Shown here: positions 1 to 7,050 of the stretch, piece after piece
How the letters are laid out: each line of letters opens with the position of its first letter
Position numbering within the stretch: position 1 is the first letter of the stretch
Source of the DNA: Gammaproteobacteria bacterium
GTDB taxonomy: Bacteria > Pseudomonadota > Gammaproteobacteria > Pseudomonadales > Azotimanducaceae
Length of the DNA stretch: 11,060 nt
NCBI GenBank assembly: GCA_002690405.1
Contig: NZEI01000088.1
Span: forward strand, 5,027-16,086
Direction of reading: 5' to 3'
Notes under the pieces: generated by a model
The model's input: the letters and a program-made list of their open reading frames with translations, nothing else
The model's database searches: none
Told to the model about the DNA's origin: nothing
Translations under genes and position numbers: made by a program

Positions 1-8
1 GTTTGACG

Positions 9-1295
9 ATGGATGACGGTGCCAAGGTAACGCTCGACGGCAATCTGCCGGATCGGGCGATCTTCGATCCACAGGACTGGCAGCTCACGGATTTCGAAGC
101 CGATCTGTGCGCCGAGACGCGGCGACTGGCACAGTCGAAATTCGCGGCGCGCGCGTCGATCATCGACCGCGAGGCCCGTTTCCCGACGGAAAATTACGCC
201 GATCTTCGCGAAGCCGGATTGCTGGGAATCTGTATTCCGGCAGAACATGGCGGCCGCGGTGCCGATCTGCGCGCCTATATGCTGGCAGCTGCCGAGATCG
301 GGCGCTATTGCGGGGCGACAGCGCTGACCTTCAACATGCATGTCAGCTCGTGCCTCTGGACCGGGTTCCTCGCGGACGGTGTCGATATGAGCGCCGCACA
401 GCGCGCCGAACATGCCGAGATGCGGGCCCGCCATTATCGCCGGATTCTCGATGACGGTGCCGTCTATGCACAGCCCTTCTCGGAAGGAGGCGACGCGGCC
501 GCCGGCAAGACCGCCTTCGGCACCACCGCGCTTGTCACCGATGGCGGCTGGATTGTGAACGGCAAGAAGATCTTCGCCTCGCTGTCGGGCCATGCCGATT
601 ATTACGGCGCGCTGTGCACCGAGCTGGCGACACCGGACACGCGCCCGTCCCGCGCCAACACAATGTATCTTGCCATCCCGCGTGATGCCGAGGGCGTGTC
701 GGTCACGGGCGAGTGGGACCCGCTCGGCATGCGGGGCACGGTGTCGCGGACCCTGATCTTCAAGGACGTCTTCATCCCGCATGAGGACCAGCTGATGCCG
801 CGCGGCGTCTATTTCAATGCGGCGAAGCAATGGCCGCACATGTTCATGACGCTGACTCCGAGCTATATGGGGATCGCCCAGGCGGCCTATGATTTCACCA
901 TCCGCTATCTTCGTGGCGAAATGCCGGGGACACCGCCGGTGAAGCGCCGCATGTATCCGACCAAGCAGCTTGCCGTCGCCCAGATGAAGATCATGCTGGA
1001 GCAGACAAAGTCGCTGTGGTTCCAGTCGATCAGCGAGGCACGCCCGAACCCGGGCAAGGAATCGCTGCTTCGCGCCTGGGCCGCGCAGCACAGCGTCATG
1101 GAAAATGCCAACGCCATCGCCCAGCTGGCGATCCGCACCTGCGGTGGCCAGGCGATGCTGCGCTCGCTGCCGCTGGAACGGCTTTACCGCGACAGCCGCT
1201 GCGGGGCGCTGATGCTGCCATGGACCGCCGAGCTGTGCCTCGACATGATCGGCAAGGGCGCGCTGTACGAGCCCGGCGAGAGCGACGAGGACTAG
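9..1295 (+). CDS. Acyl-CoA dehydrogenase family flavoprotein
   Basis: The 428-residue protein has the layout of the FAD-dependent acyl-CoA dehydrogenase superfamily: a helical N-terminal domain, a central beta domain and a C-terminal four-helix domain. Visible signatures are YAQPFSEGG (about 153-161), the beta-domain NGKKIFAS (184-191), a C-terminal RTCGGQAM stretch and LERLYRDSR (to about 397). Members usually oxidise an acyl-CoA to the 2-enoyl-CoA and pass electrons to ETF. After YRDSR, where many members carry YEGT with the catalytic Glu, this protein reads CGALMLPWTAE, so the usual base seems absent. ATG at 9 is preferred over TTG at 3; the frame is open to the left edge, so an upstream start cannot be excluded. 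It lies 7 bp before an acyl-CoA synthetase, suggesting a shared pathway. Substrate unknown; a non-dehydrogenase role such as flavin monooxygenase is possible. Confidence 0.88.
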   Translation: MDDGAKVTLDGNLPDRAIFDPQDWQLTDFEADLCAETRRLAQSKFAARASIIDREARFPTENYADLREAGLLGICIPAEHGGRGADLRAYMLAAAEIGRYCGATALTFNMHVSSCLWTGFLADGVDMSAAQRAEHAEMRARHYRRILDDGAVYAQPFSEGGDAAAGKTAFGTTALVTDGGWIVNGKKIFASLSGHADYYGALCTELATPDTRPSRANTMYLAIPRDAEGVSVTGEWDPLGMRGTVSRTLIFKDVFIPHEDQLMPRGVYFNAAKQWPHMFMTLTPSYMGIAQAAYDFTIRYLRGEMPGTPPVKRRMYPTKQLAVAQMKIMLEQTKSLWFQSISEARPNPGKESLLRAWAAQHSVMENANAIAQLAIRTCGGQAMLRSLPLERLYRDSRCGALMLPWTAELCLDMIGKGALYEPGESDED

Positions 1296-1302
1296 GCACG
1301 CC

Positions 1303-2790
1303 GTGCAGCAATTGCGGATCGACAGCATCCTCGCAGACCATGCGGTTGCCGGGCCCGACCGCCCGGCGCTCATATTCAACGGCAAGGTAACGGATTTCGC
1401 CGGCCTCGAGGCTCAGGTCGCCAGCATGGCCGGCTGGCTGGCCGCCCGCGGCGTCGGCAGCGGCGACCGTGTCGCCATCTATGCCCGCAACCATCCGGAA
1501 AGTTTCATCCTGCTGTTCGCCGTCTCGCGAATCGGGGCGATGATGGTGCCGCTGAACTGGCGTCTTTCGGAGGAGGAGCTTGCCTGGCAAATGGCAGACG
1601 CCGCCCCGTCGATGCTGCTTTACGGCACCGACTTTGCCGCTGCCGCCGAACAGCTTGGCAGGTCAGCCGGATGCCCCGCTTTCGAGATCGGCGCCGGGCT
1701 GGAAAAGGCGCGCGCGGAACATGCGACGGGGGCCGATGCCGGAACCGGCAGTGCCGATGCCGAGCTTATGGTCGTCTATACATCGGGCACCACCGGCCGG
1801 CCGAAAGGCGCGGTGCTGGGGCAGGCGGCGATGCGCGCCAACGCCGAAATGAGCCACCATGCCTATGCGATGACGCCTGACGATCTGGTGCTGAACATCC
1901 TGCCGCTGTTTCATGTTGGCGGGCTGAATATCCAGCCTCTGCCAGCCTTGCTGGCGGGTGCCGGTGTGGTGATCCATGACGGCTTCGATCCCGCTGCCGT
2001 ACTGGCCGCGATCGGCAGCCACCGCATCACCCAGATGACCGTTGTTCCGACCATTCTTGGCGCACTTCTTGGCACACCGGAATGGCAGGAGGCCGATCTG
2101 TCATCCCTGCGGATGATGGCCATCGGCTCGACCGATGTGCCGGTCGCGCTGATTGAAGCAGTTCATGCACGCGGCATTCCGGTCGTTCAGGTCTATGGCG
2201 CCACCGAAACATCGCCGACAGCGATCTACCAGACAGCCGATATCGCCGCCGCAACGGTAGGCTCGATCGGGCGCGCCGGCAGCCGCTGCGAGATCCGCAT
2301 CACCGGCGATGACGGCACCGAGTTGCCGGTAGGCGAGGTAGGCGAGATCAGGGTGCGCGGCGACAACATACTGACACGCTACTGGAACAATGAGTCCGCC
2401 AGTACCGAAAGCATCGTCGATGGATGGTTCCGCACCGGCGATATGGCACGGCTAGATGCAGACGGTCTTTACTGGTTCGCCGACCGGCTGAAGCATGTGA
2501 TCATATCCGGCGGCGAGAACATCTATCCGGCGGAACTGGAACGGGTGCTGGCCGATTTTGAAGGGCTGACGGAATTCGCCATTGTCGGACGTGACGATCC
2601 GCGCTGGGGGCAGGTGCCGGTGGTGGTTGCCGCGCGGTCCGGCCCGTCGGTGACGAGTGACGATGTGCTGGCGCATTTCGAGGGCCGCATCGCACGCTTC
2701 AAGCGGCCAAAGGATGTGGTCTTCATCGAGGCGCTGCCGCGTAACGCGCTTGGCAAGGTGGTCGCTGCAAACGTGCGTGCGCTTCTCTGA
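1303..2790 (+). CDS. AMP-forming acyl-CoA synthetase (class I adenylate-forming ligase)
   Basis: This 495-residue enzyme should activate a carboxylic acid with ATP to an acyl-adenylate and then form the CoA thioester. The ANL-family motifs appear in order: phosphate-binding YTSGTTGRPKG (159-169), VYGATETSP (297-305), GWFRTGD (374-380, with the ribose-binding Asp380), the hinge region DRLKHVIISGGENIYPAELE starting at 394, and the C-terminal PRNALGKV whose Lys485 is the expected adenylation lysine. Length is normal for short, medium or aryl acid ligases; the substrate cannot be told from sequence. The GTG start at 1303 sits 7 bp after the dehydrogenase stop, with a GAGG ribosome site inside the end of that gene, so the two are probably co-transcribed. 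It ends 24 bp from the convergent dctM gene, and I see no T-rich hairpin in that gap. Confidence 0.92.
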   Translation: MQQLRIDSILADHAVAGPDRPALIFNGKVTDFAGLEAQVASMAGWLAARGVGSGDRVAIYARNHPESFILLFAVSRIGAMMVPLNWRLSEEELAWQMADAAPSMLLYGTDFAAAAEQLGRSAGCPAFEIGAGLEKARAEHATGADAGTGSADAELMVVYTSGTTGRPKGAVLGQAAMRANAEMSHHAYAMTPDDLVLNILPLFHVGGLNIQPLPALLAGAGVVIHDGFDPAAVLAAIGSHRITQMTVVPTILGALLGTPEWQEADLSSLRMMAIGSTDVPVALIEAVHARGIPVVQVYGATETSPTAIYQTADIAAATVGSIGRAGSRCEIRITGDDGTELPVGEVGEIRVRGDNILTRYWNNESASTESIVDGWFRTGDMARLDADGLYWFADRLKHVIISGGENIYPAELERVLADFEGLTEFAIVGRDDPRWGQVPVVVAARSGPSVTSDDVLAHFEGRIARFKRPKDVVFIEALPRNALGKVVAANVRALL

Positions 2791-2814
2791 CGGCTCGCGC
2801 TGTTCCGAGGCGGG

Positions 2815-4110
2815 TCAGTTCGCCATCATCGACGGCAGGATCAGCGCAATCGACGGCACCATGACCAGCAGGATCAGCCGCAGAATGTCAGCAATCCAGA
2901 AAGGTGTCACGCCCTTGAAGATGGTCCCCACCGAGACATCCTTCAGCATCCCTTTCAACACGAATACATTGAGCCCGATGGGTGGGGTGATCAGGCTGAT
3001 CTCGGTCACCACAACGACAAGAATTCCGAACCAGACAAGGTCGAAGCCAAGGCTCGCCACCAGCGGTGCGAAGACCGGCACCGTCAGCAGAATCATCGAC
3101 AGCGATTCAAAAACGCACCCAAGGACCACATAGATCAGCAGGATGATCAGGATCACGCCGAGGGGTGACAGCTCGAAGGCGTTGACGATGCTGATCAGCC
3201 CGTCAGGCAGACCGGCCTTGTTCACGAAGTTCGAGAAGATCAGCGCGCCAAACAGGATGAAGAACAGCTTTGCCGTGGTGATCGCCGTCTCGCGCAGCAC
3301 CTGGAATAGCGCCCCATCCCCCAGAGCGCCGCGATGCCAGGCAATTCCAAGCGCGCCGGCAGCGCCCATCCCGGCCGCCTCGATCGAGGTGAACCAGCCA
3401 AGATAGATGCCGCCGATAACGAAGATGAACAGCGCCAGCGTCGTCCAGACATAGCGGATCGCCAGTAGCCTGTCGCGCCAGCTTGTCCGCTCGCCGGCCG
3501 GACCAAGCGCCGGGTTGCGAGTGACCACGAAGACCACCGCCATGAGATAGAACAGAATGCCCAGAATGCCCGGCAGCACACCGGCAATGAACAGCTGGCC
3601 GACCGATTCACGCGTCAGGAATCCGTAAATCACCAGCATCACGCTGGGCGGGATCAGGATGCCAAGAGTGCCTCCCGCCGCGATCGACGCGGTAGCCAGT
3701 GAATCATCATATTTGTAGCGGCGCATTTCCGGCATCGAGACTTTCGACATTGTGGCTGCGGTCGCCAGCGAGGACCCGCAAATGGCCGAGAACATGCCAC
3801 AGGCGGCGATGGTCGACATCGCCAGCCCGCCACGCCGGTGGCCAAGGAATGCATAGGCCGCGCGGTACAGCTCGCGTGCCATGCCGCCGCGTTCCACCAG
3901 AAGACCCATCAGGATGAACATCGGCAACACGGACAGGGTGTAGAATTTGTCATAATCGATGACCAGCCGCGCGGCACTGGCGATGGCGGCACGCTCGGAT
4001 GTGACAAAGGCCAGACCCACGCCGCCAACAAGACCAAGCGCCAGACCAAGCGGCATGCGAAGGAAGGCAAGAAACAGAAGTACGCCGAAGCCGATAAGAG
4101 ATTCCGTCAT
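2815..4110 (-). CDS. dctM: TRAP transporter large permease (DctM family)
   Basis: This is the large membrane subunit of a tripartite ATP-independent periplasmic transporter, which moves a small, usually acidic solute inward using the sodium gradient. The 431 residues are the normal DctM length and almost wholly hydrophobic, consistent with about 12 membrane segments. Family hallmarks are LVERGGMARELYRAA, the ICGSSLATAATMSKVSMPEM stretch, GTLGILIPPSVMLVIYG, GWFTSIEAAGMGAAGA and a C-terminal ITPPIGLNVFVLKG. The ATG at 4110 is 3 bp after the dctQ stop, with a GGAG ribosome site overlapping the end of dctQ, so it should be expressed together with the small permease. Its own binding protein is probably the divergent dctP gene. 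Substrate not predictable. Confidence 0.95.
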   Translation of the reverse strand: MTESLIGFGVLLFLAFLRMPLGLALGLVGGVGLAFVTSERAAIASAARLVIDYDKFYTLSVLPMFILMGLLVERGGMARELYRAAYAFLGHRRGGLAMSTIAACGMFSAICGSSLATAATMSKVSMPEMRRYKYDDSLATASIAAGGTLGILIPPSVMLVIYGFLTRESVGQLFIAGVLPGILGILFYLMAVVFVVTRNPALGPAGERTSWRDRLLAIRYVWTTLALFIFVIGGIYLGWFTSIEAAGMGAAGALGIAWHRGALGDGALFQVLRETAITTAKLFFILFGALIFSNFVNKAGLPDGLISIVNAFELSPLGVILIILLIYVVLGCVFESLSMILLTVPVFAPLVASLGFDLVWFGILVVVVTEISLITPPIGLNVFVLKGMLKDVSVGTIFKGVTPFWIADILRLILLVMVPSIALILPSMMAN

Positions 4111-4113
4111 GGC

Positions 4114-4671
4114 CTACTCCGTGAACTCGCGTGCGCCGGTTTCATCTGGAAGCTGGCGGCCGGGTGTCAGAAGCACCCGAATGCCCCTGACGGCAGCGAA
4201 AACACCCGAAAGATAGATGAGAATGGTGATTCCCCAGACGACGAGATAGAGCGGAATCTTCAGATAAATCGTCTCGTCCCCGTCCTCGAAGGCACGTATT
4301 GCATAGCCGGACACCCGGTCGGCGATAATCCAGACAGCAACCACAGTGGTCACGGAGAAGGCGAGGCTGATAGCCCAACCGAACCATCCCTTGCGGACAA
4401 AGCTGAACAGATCGACGATCACCTGGTCATCGCGAAGGAACATCGCAGGAAGCGAGAAAAAGATAATTCCCGCCATCGAGATCTGGACGAGTTCGGTTGC
4501 GCCGGTCACGGGTGCGCGGAAAAAATAGCGCCCGACGACATCCACGCAGGTCAGCCCGACAAGCCAGAGAAGGATGAAGCAGGCGACCAGCATGGATGCA
4601 TCGGCGAGCCTGCCTGCAATGCGGTTCACCAGCACTGCCAGCGGATGTTCCTTGAAAGCCTGTTCTGACAT
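4114..4671 (-). CDS. dctQ: TRAP transporter small permease (DctQ family)
   Basis: This is the small membrane subunit that pairs with DctM. Using the ATG at 4671 the protein has 185 residues with four hydrophobic segments. It shows the DctQ pattern of GRYFFRAPVTGATELVQ (Arg48, Glu60) after the first membrane span, followed by an LRDDQVIVDLF stretch where the family often has an HIxVD-like motif. An in-frame ATG at 4713 would add 14 residues (MPSPPFVKLEGARQ), but only a weak ribosome site precedes it, while GGAAGG lies 10 bases before the 4671 start. I therefore prefer the shorter form with modest certainty. It is the first gene of a dctQ-dctM operon that diverges from dctP. Confidence 0.9.
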   Translation of the reverse strand: MSEQAFKEHPLAVLVNRIAGRLADASMLVACFILLWLVGLTCVDVVGRYFFRAPVTGATELVQISMAGIIFFSLPAMFLRDDQVIVDLFSFVRKGWFGWAISLAFSVTTVVAVWIIADRVSGYAIRAFEDGDETIYLKIPLYLVVWGITILIYLSGVFAAVRGIRVLLTPGRQLPDETGAREFTE

Positions 4672-4953
4672 CTGGCGGGCACCTTCCAGCTTCACGAACG
4701 GCGGACTAGGCATGCCGCCGCCAAAATCAAACTACTGCAAAGGCATAGTGCGCAATGGCCGGACGAATGCCAAGGCCGAATTACAGGAGCCGGTCGTTCA
4801 GCCAGCATCGATGGTCACAGCAACATTTCCCTTGACTGCCCCGGGCATCGCCAACAGGCTGAAACGGAATTGTCGAAAGGGCCGGATGACTGGCGTCATG
4901 CCGCAGGTCATACCGTATAAGGCCCGATAACGAACTGTTTTGGAGGAAGTTCG
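4672..4953. other. Divergent dctQ/dctP intergenic region
   Basis: This region separates the leftward dctQM genes from the rightward dctP gene and must hold both promoters. On the + side I see a TATAAG -10-like hexamer (4916-4921), the ATGAC/GTCAT half-sites described separately and a strong GGAGGAA ribosome site at 4942-4948, five bases before the dctP ATG. For the leftward promoter I see only a weak candidate (TTGCGC and TTTGAT on the - strand near 4755 and 4731), which I do not call. No convincing small gene is visible. Confidence 0.55.
4886..4921 (+). promoter_or_regulatory. Candidate regulated dctP promoter with ATGAC/GTCAT half-sites
   Basis: The sequence ATGAC-TGGC-GTCAT (4886-4899) is a perfect 5-bp inverted repeat, and a further GTCAT follows at 4907-4911. 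The hexamer TATAAG at 4916-4921 resembles a -10 box but has no matching -35 box; the dyad occupies the place where one would be. This layout would suit an activator-dependent promoter. The half-sites are short and could occur by chance. Confidence 0.35.
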
Positions 4954-5955
4954 ATGAAAAAGACCCTGACTGCGCTGGCAGCGCTGATTCCCCTTGCTCT
5001 GGCAGGCAACGCCGTTGCCGCCGACAAGACCCTGACCATTTCGTCATGGGCGGGCCCGGGCCACACCATGAACGCAAATGTATTCCCGATGATGATTTCC
5101 GAGATGGAGAAATGCTCGGGTGGCAGCCTGTCCGGAAAGGTCGAATTCGGCCTTGCCTCGCCACCGGCGCAATATGACACCATTCGTGACGGTGTCGCCG
5201 ACATCGGCTGGATCGTCTTCGGCTATACCCCCGGCAAGTTCGAGACCACCAAGCTTGCCGAGCTTCCCGGCAATACCGGTAACGCAACCCAGATGTCTGT
5301 GGCCTTCCAGAAGACCCATGAGAAGTATCTCGCTGCCGCCAAGGAGGCAAAGGGCATCAAGATCATGACGAACTTCGTACATGGCCCCGGCAATGTGAAC
5401 ACCACCAAGCCGATCAGCTCCTACAAGGACCTCGTCGGCATGAAGATGCGTGTTGGTGGCGGTGTTGCCAATGATGTCGGAACAGCGCTCGGCGTTGCCG
5501 GCGTGAATATGCCGGCTCCTGCAGTTTACGAGGCCATCTCCTCGGGCGTGACCGACGGCGTCTTCTTCCCGATGGAAACCATGTATGCCTTCAAGATCGC
5601 CGAGCTGGCGAAGCACACCTACAGCAACCCGCAGGGCATGTACACGACAGCCTTTGGCCTGATCATGAACTCCGACAGCTATGACGATCTGTCGGATGCG
5701 CACAAGGCCTGTGTCGACAAGCTGACCGGCGTCGATATGGCTCGCCGTGTCGGCACCTACTGGGACGAGGCAGATGCGCTCGGCCTTGAGAAGTTCAAGG
5801 AAGTTGGCGGCAAGCTGACTGTTGCCAGCGCTGCTGATCAGGCCTATTTCGCCGAGAAGACCGCAGGCATCGAGGCCAAGGTCGTGGCCGCTGCCTCCGA
5901 GCGTGGCATTGACGCCGCCGCCGCCCTTGCCTATTTCCGCTCACAGCTGAAGTAA
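4954..5955 (+). CDS. dctP: TRAP transporter periplasmic solute-binding protein (DctP family)
   Basis: This 333-residue protein is the extracytoplasmic receptor of the TRAP system. It begins with a Sec signal peptide: charged MKK, a hydrophobic stretch and a likely signal peptidase I site after AVA (about residue 22). The mature part has the DctP fold pattern, including the YKDLVGMKMRVGGG segment, where Arg166 matches the conserved arginine that usually salt-bridges a substrate carboxylate, and the later AVYEAISSGVTDGVFFPMETMYAFK segment. Cys54 and Cys253 are available for a disulfide in the periplasm. A strong GGAGGAA site precedes the ATG by five bases. The gene is on the strand opposite its presumed permeases and ends just before an intrinsic terminator, so it is a single-gene transcription unit. 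A carboxylate ligand is likely from the family, but its identity is unknown. Confidence 0.94.
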   Translation: MKKTLTALAALIPLALAGNAVAADKTLTISSWAGPGHTMNANVFPMMISEMEKCSGGSLSGKVEFGLASPPAQYDTIRDGVADIGWIVFGYTPGKFETTKLAELPGNTGNATQMSVAFQKTHEKYLAAAKEAKGIKIMTNFVHGPGNVNTTKPISSYKDLVGMKMRVGGGVANDVGTALGVAGVNMPAPAVYEAISSGVTDGVFFPMETMYAFKIAELAKHTYSNPQGMYTTAFGLIMNSDSYDDLSDAHKACVDKLTGVDMARRVGTYWDEADALGLEKFKEVGGKLTVASAADQAYFAEKTAGIEAKVVAAASERGIDAAAALAYFRSQLK

Positions 5956-5980
5956 GCCGTCGGCGAATATCAGATGATGC

Positions 5981-6012
5981 GGGCGGCCTGTCACGGGCCG
6001 CCCCTTTTTTTT
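5981..6012 (+). terminator. Rho-independent terminator after dctP
   Basis: A perfect 8-bp GC-rich stem, GGGCGGCC (5981-5988) with GGCCGCCC (5996-6003), encloses a 7-base loop and is followed after one C by eight T residues (6005-6012). It starts 25 bp after the dctP stop. It separates dctP from the hydrolase gene, which therefore needs its own promoter or read-through. Confidence 0.93.
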
Positions 6013-6049
6013 GCGCAATGTGACATCCGCCAGAAACACCGGAGCCGCC

Positions 6050-6943
6050 ATGACAGACCACTCGCCACTTGCCGCAGCGGACGAACTGCTGGCGTATATC
6101 CCCCCGGCCGATCTCGACGATGCGTATGAGAACAGCGCCTACATCCCCGGCGCCGCATCATGGCTTCAGGGCCTGCCGGACCGCGCAGCCTCCTTTCGCG
6201 CCAGCCAACCGGATGCGATGCTGAACCAGCCTTATGGCAAGAGCGAGCGCCAGCGATATGACCTGTTCACGCCGGAAGGCGGCCTGGATGTCGCAAGGGG
6301 CCTGCTGGCGATTGTGCATGGCGGCTACTGGATGGCGCTGTCGAAAGATGATTTTTCATATCTCGCCACCGGACCGCTGGCACGAGGCTGGGCGGTGGCC
6401 ATGATCGGCTACACACTGGCCCCGCAGGCGCGTATCGCAGAGATCACAACCGAAATCGCGGCTGCCACCAATGCGGTGGCGAAACTTGGCAACGGGCCAC
6501 TCCGCCTTGTCGGACATTCTGCCGGCGGACATCTCGTAGCCCGCATGATGTGCCGGGACGTGGCCCTGTCGGATCAGGCGGCACAACGCCTCGACCGGGT
6601 GGTATCTGTCAGCGGGCTTCATGATTTGCGGCCCCTTCGCCGCCTGGCGAAGAACGAGACATGGCAACTGGACGACGCCGAGGCGGCAACAGAAAGTCCG
6701 GTCATGCAGATACCACGCGAGGGCATCGAACTCGCCTGTATCGCTGGCGCCGACGAGCGGCCCGAATTCATCCGCCAGAATGCGCTTCTGCCGATCGCAT
6801 GGCAGGGCCTTGGCACCCCGGCCTATAGCCGCCTGCTTGCCGGGGATCATCATTTTTCAGTGATCGATCATCTCGCCAATATGGATAGCGATGTGTGTAA
6901 ATCTGTCGTTTCTTCCTCACTTGAGGACAACATATTGTTGTAG
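6050..6943 (+). CDS. Alpha/beta hydrolase, arylformamidase (kynurenine formamidase)-like
   Basis: This 297-residue cytoplasmic hydrolase carries the HGGYW oxyanion-hole motif (90-94) typical of the kynurenine formamidase group and the nucleophile elbow GHSAGG with Ser157. Asp235 in GADERPEF and His267/His268 in GDHHF are the likely remaining catalytic triad members. The family hydrolyses N-formyl aromatic amides or related esters and amides. I prefer ATG at 6050, preceded by GGAG, over TTG at 6011, which lies next to the terminator T-run. No tryptophan-degradation gene is nearby; its neighbours are a TRAP receptor and a purine permease, so the natural substrate may not be N-formylkynurenine. 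The last 20 or so codons use AT-rich triplets (aaa, tct, tca, ata, ttg) unlike the rest of the gene and overlap a strong regulatory dyad. Confidence 0.82.
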   Translation: MTDHSPLAAADELLAYIPPADLDDAYENSAYIPGAASWLQGLPDRAASFRASQPDAMLNQPYGKSERQRYDLFTPEGGLDVARGLLAIVHGGYWMALSKDDFSYLATGPLARGWAVAMIGYTLAPQARIAEITTEIAAATNAVAKLGNGPLRLVGHSAGGHLVARMMCRDVALSDQAAQRLDRVVSVSGLHDLRPLRRLAKNETWQLDDAEAATESPVMQIPREGIELACIAGADERPEFIRQNALLPIAWQGLGTPAYSRLLAGDHHFSVIDHLANMDSDVCKSVVSSSLEDNILL

Positions 6944-6951
6944 TATATGAT
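6921..6951 (+). promoter_or_regulatory. Candidate promoter for the NCS2 permease
   Basis: TATGAT (6946-6951) matches the -10 consensus at five of six positions and lies exactly between the two operator-like dyads. TTGAGG (6921-6926) could serve as a -35 box (four of six), but the 19-bp spacing is long. Transcription would begin near 6958 and leave a leader of about 90 bases. The assignment rests on hexamer similarity and location only. Confidence 0.4.
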
Positions 6952-6968
6952 CAATAACAATATGTTGT
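6927..6968. promoter_or_regulatory. Paired 15-bp operator-like dyads upstream of the purine permease
   Basis: Two near-identical dyads lie here: ACAACA-TAT-TGTTGT (6927-6941, perfect) and ATAACA-ATA-TGTTGT (6954-6968, one mismatch). Their centres are 27 bp apart. Together they also form a perfect 13-bp inverted repeat, ACAACATATTGTT against AACAATATGTTGT, with a 16-base spacer. No T-run follows, so a terminator is unlikely. They flank a -10-like TATGAT and sit 83-124 bp before the permease ATG. A dimeric repressor bound here would block RNA polymerase; its identity is unknown. The left dyad covers the last codons and stop of the hydrolase gene. Confidence 0.75.
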
Positions 6969-7050
6969 GTATCATGGGTAGATTTCGCTTTACTTAGCCG
7001 GTCGTCTGTCTCTAGCCTCTGCCCGTCTTATGTTCAAAGGGGGGAGTCCA

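Noticed and set aside
2791..2814. Possible bidirectional terminator between the convergent ligase and dctM genes
   Set aside because: No stable hairpin with a T-run on either strand is visible in these 24 bp.
3838..4668. Long open + strand frame (about 276 codons) opposite dctQ and dctM
   Set aside because: It is antisense to two clear TRAP membrane genes, its product is a hydrophilic low-complexity sequence rich in His, Asp and Lys, and such frames are common opposite high-GC genes.
5044..5703. 219-codon - strand frame opposite dctP
   Set aside because: It is a shadow of a gene with signal peptide and DctP motifs, and no ribosome site or domain is seen.
6927..6968. Reading the 13-bp inverted repeat as a transcription terminator of the hydrolase gene
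   Set aside because: The arms are AT-rich, the loop is 16 bases and no T-run follows the right arm; the internal 15-bp dyads fit an operator better.
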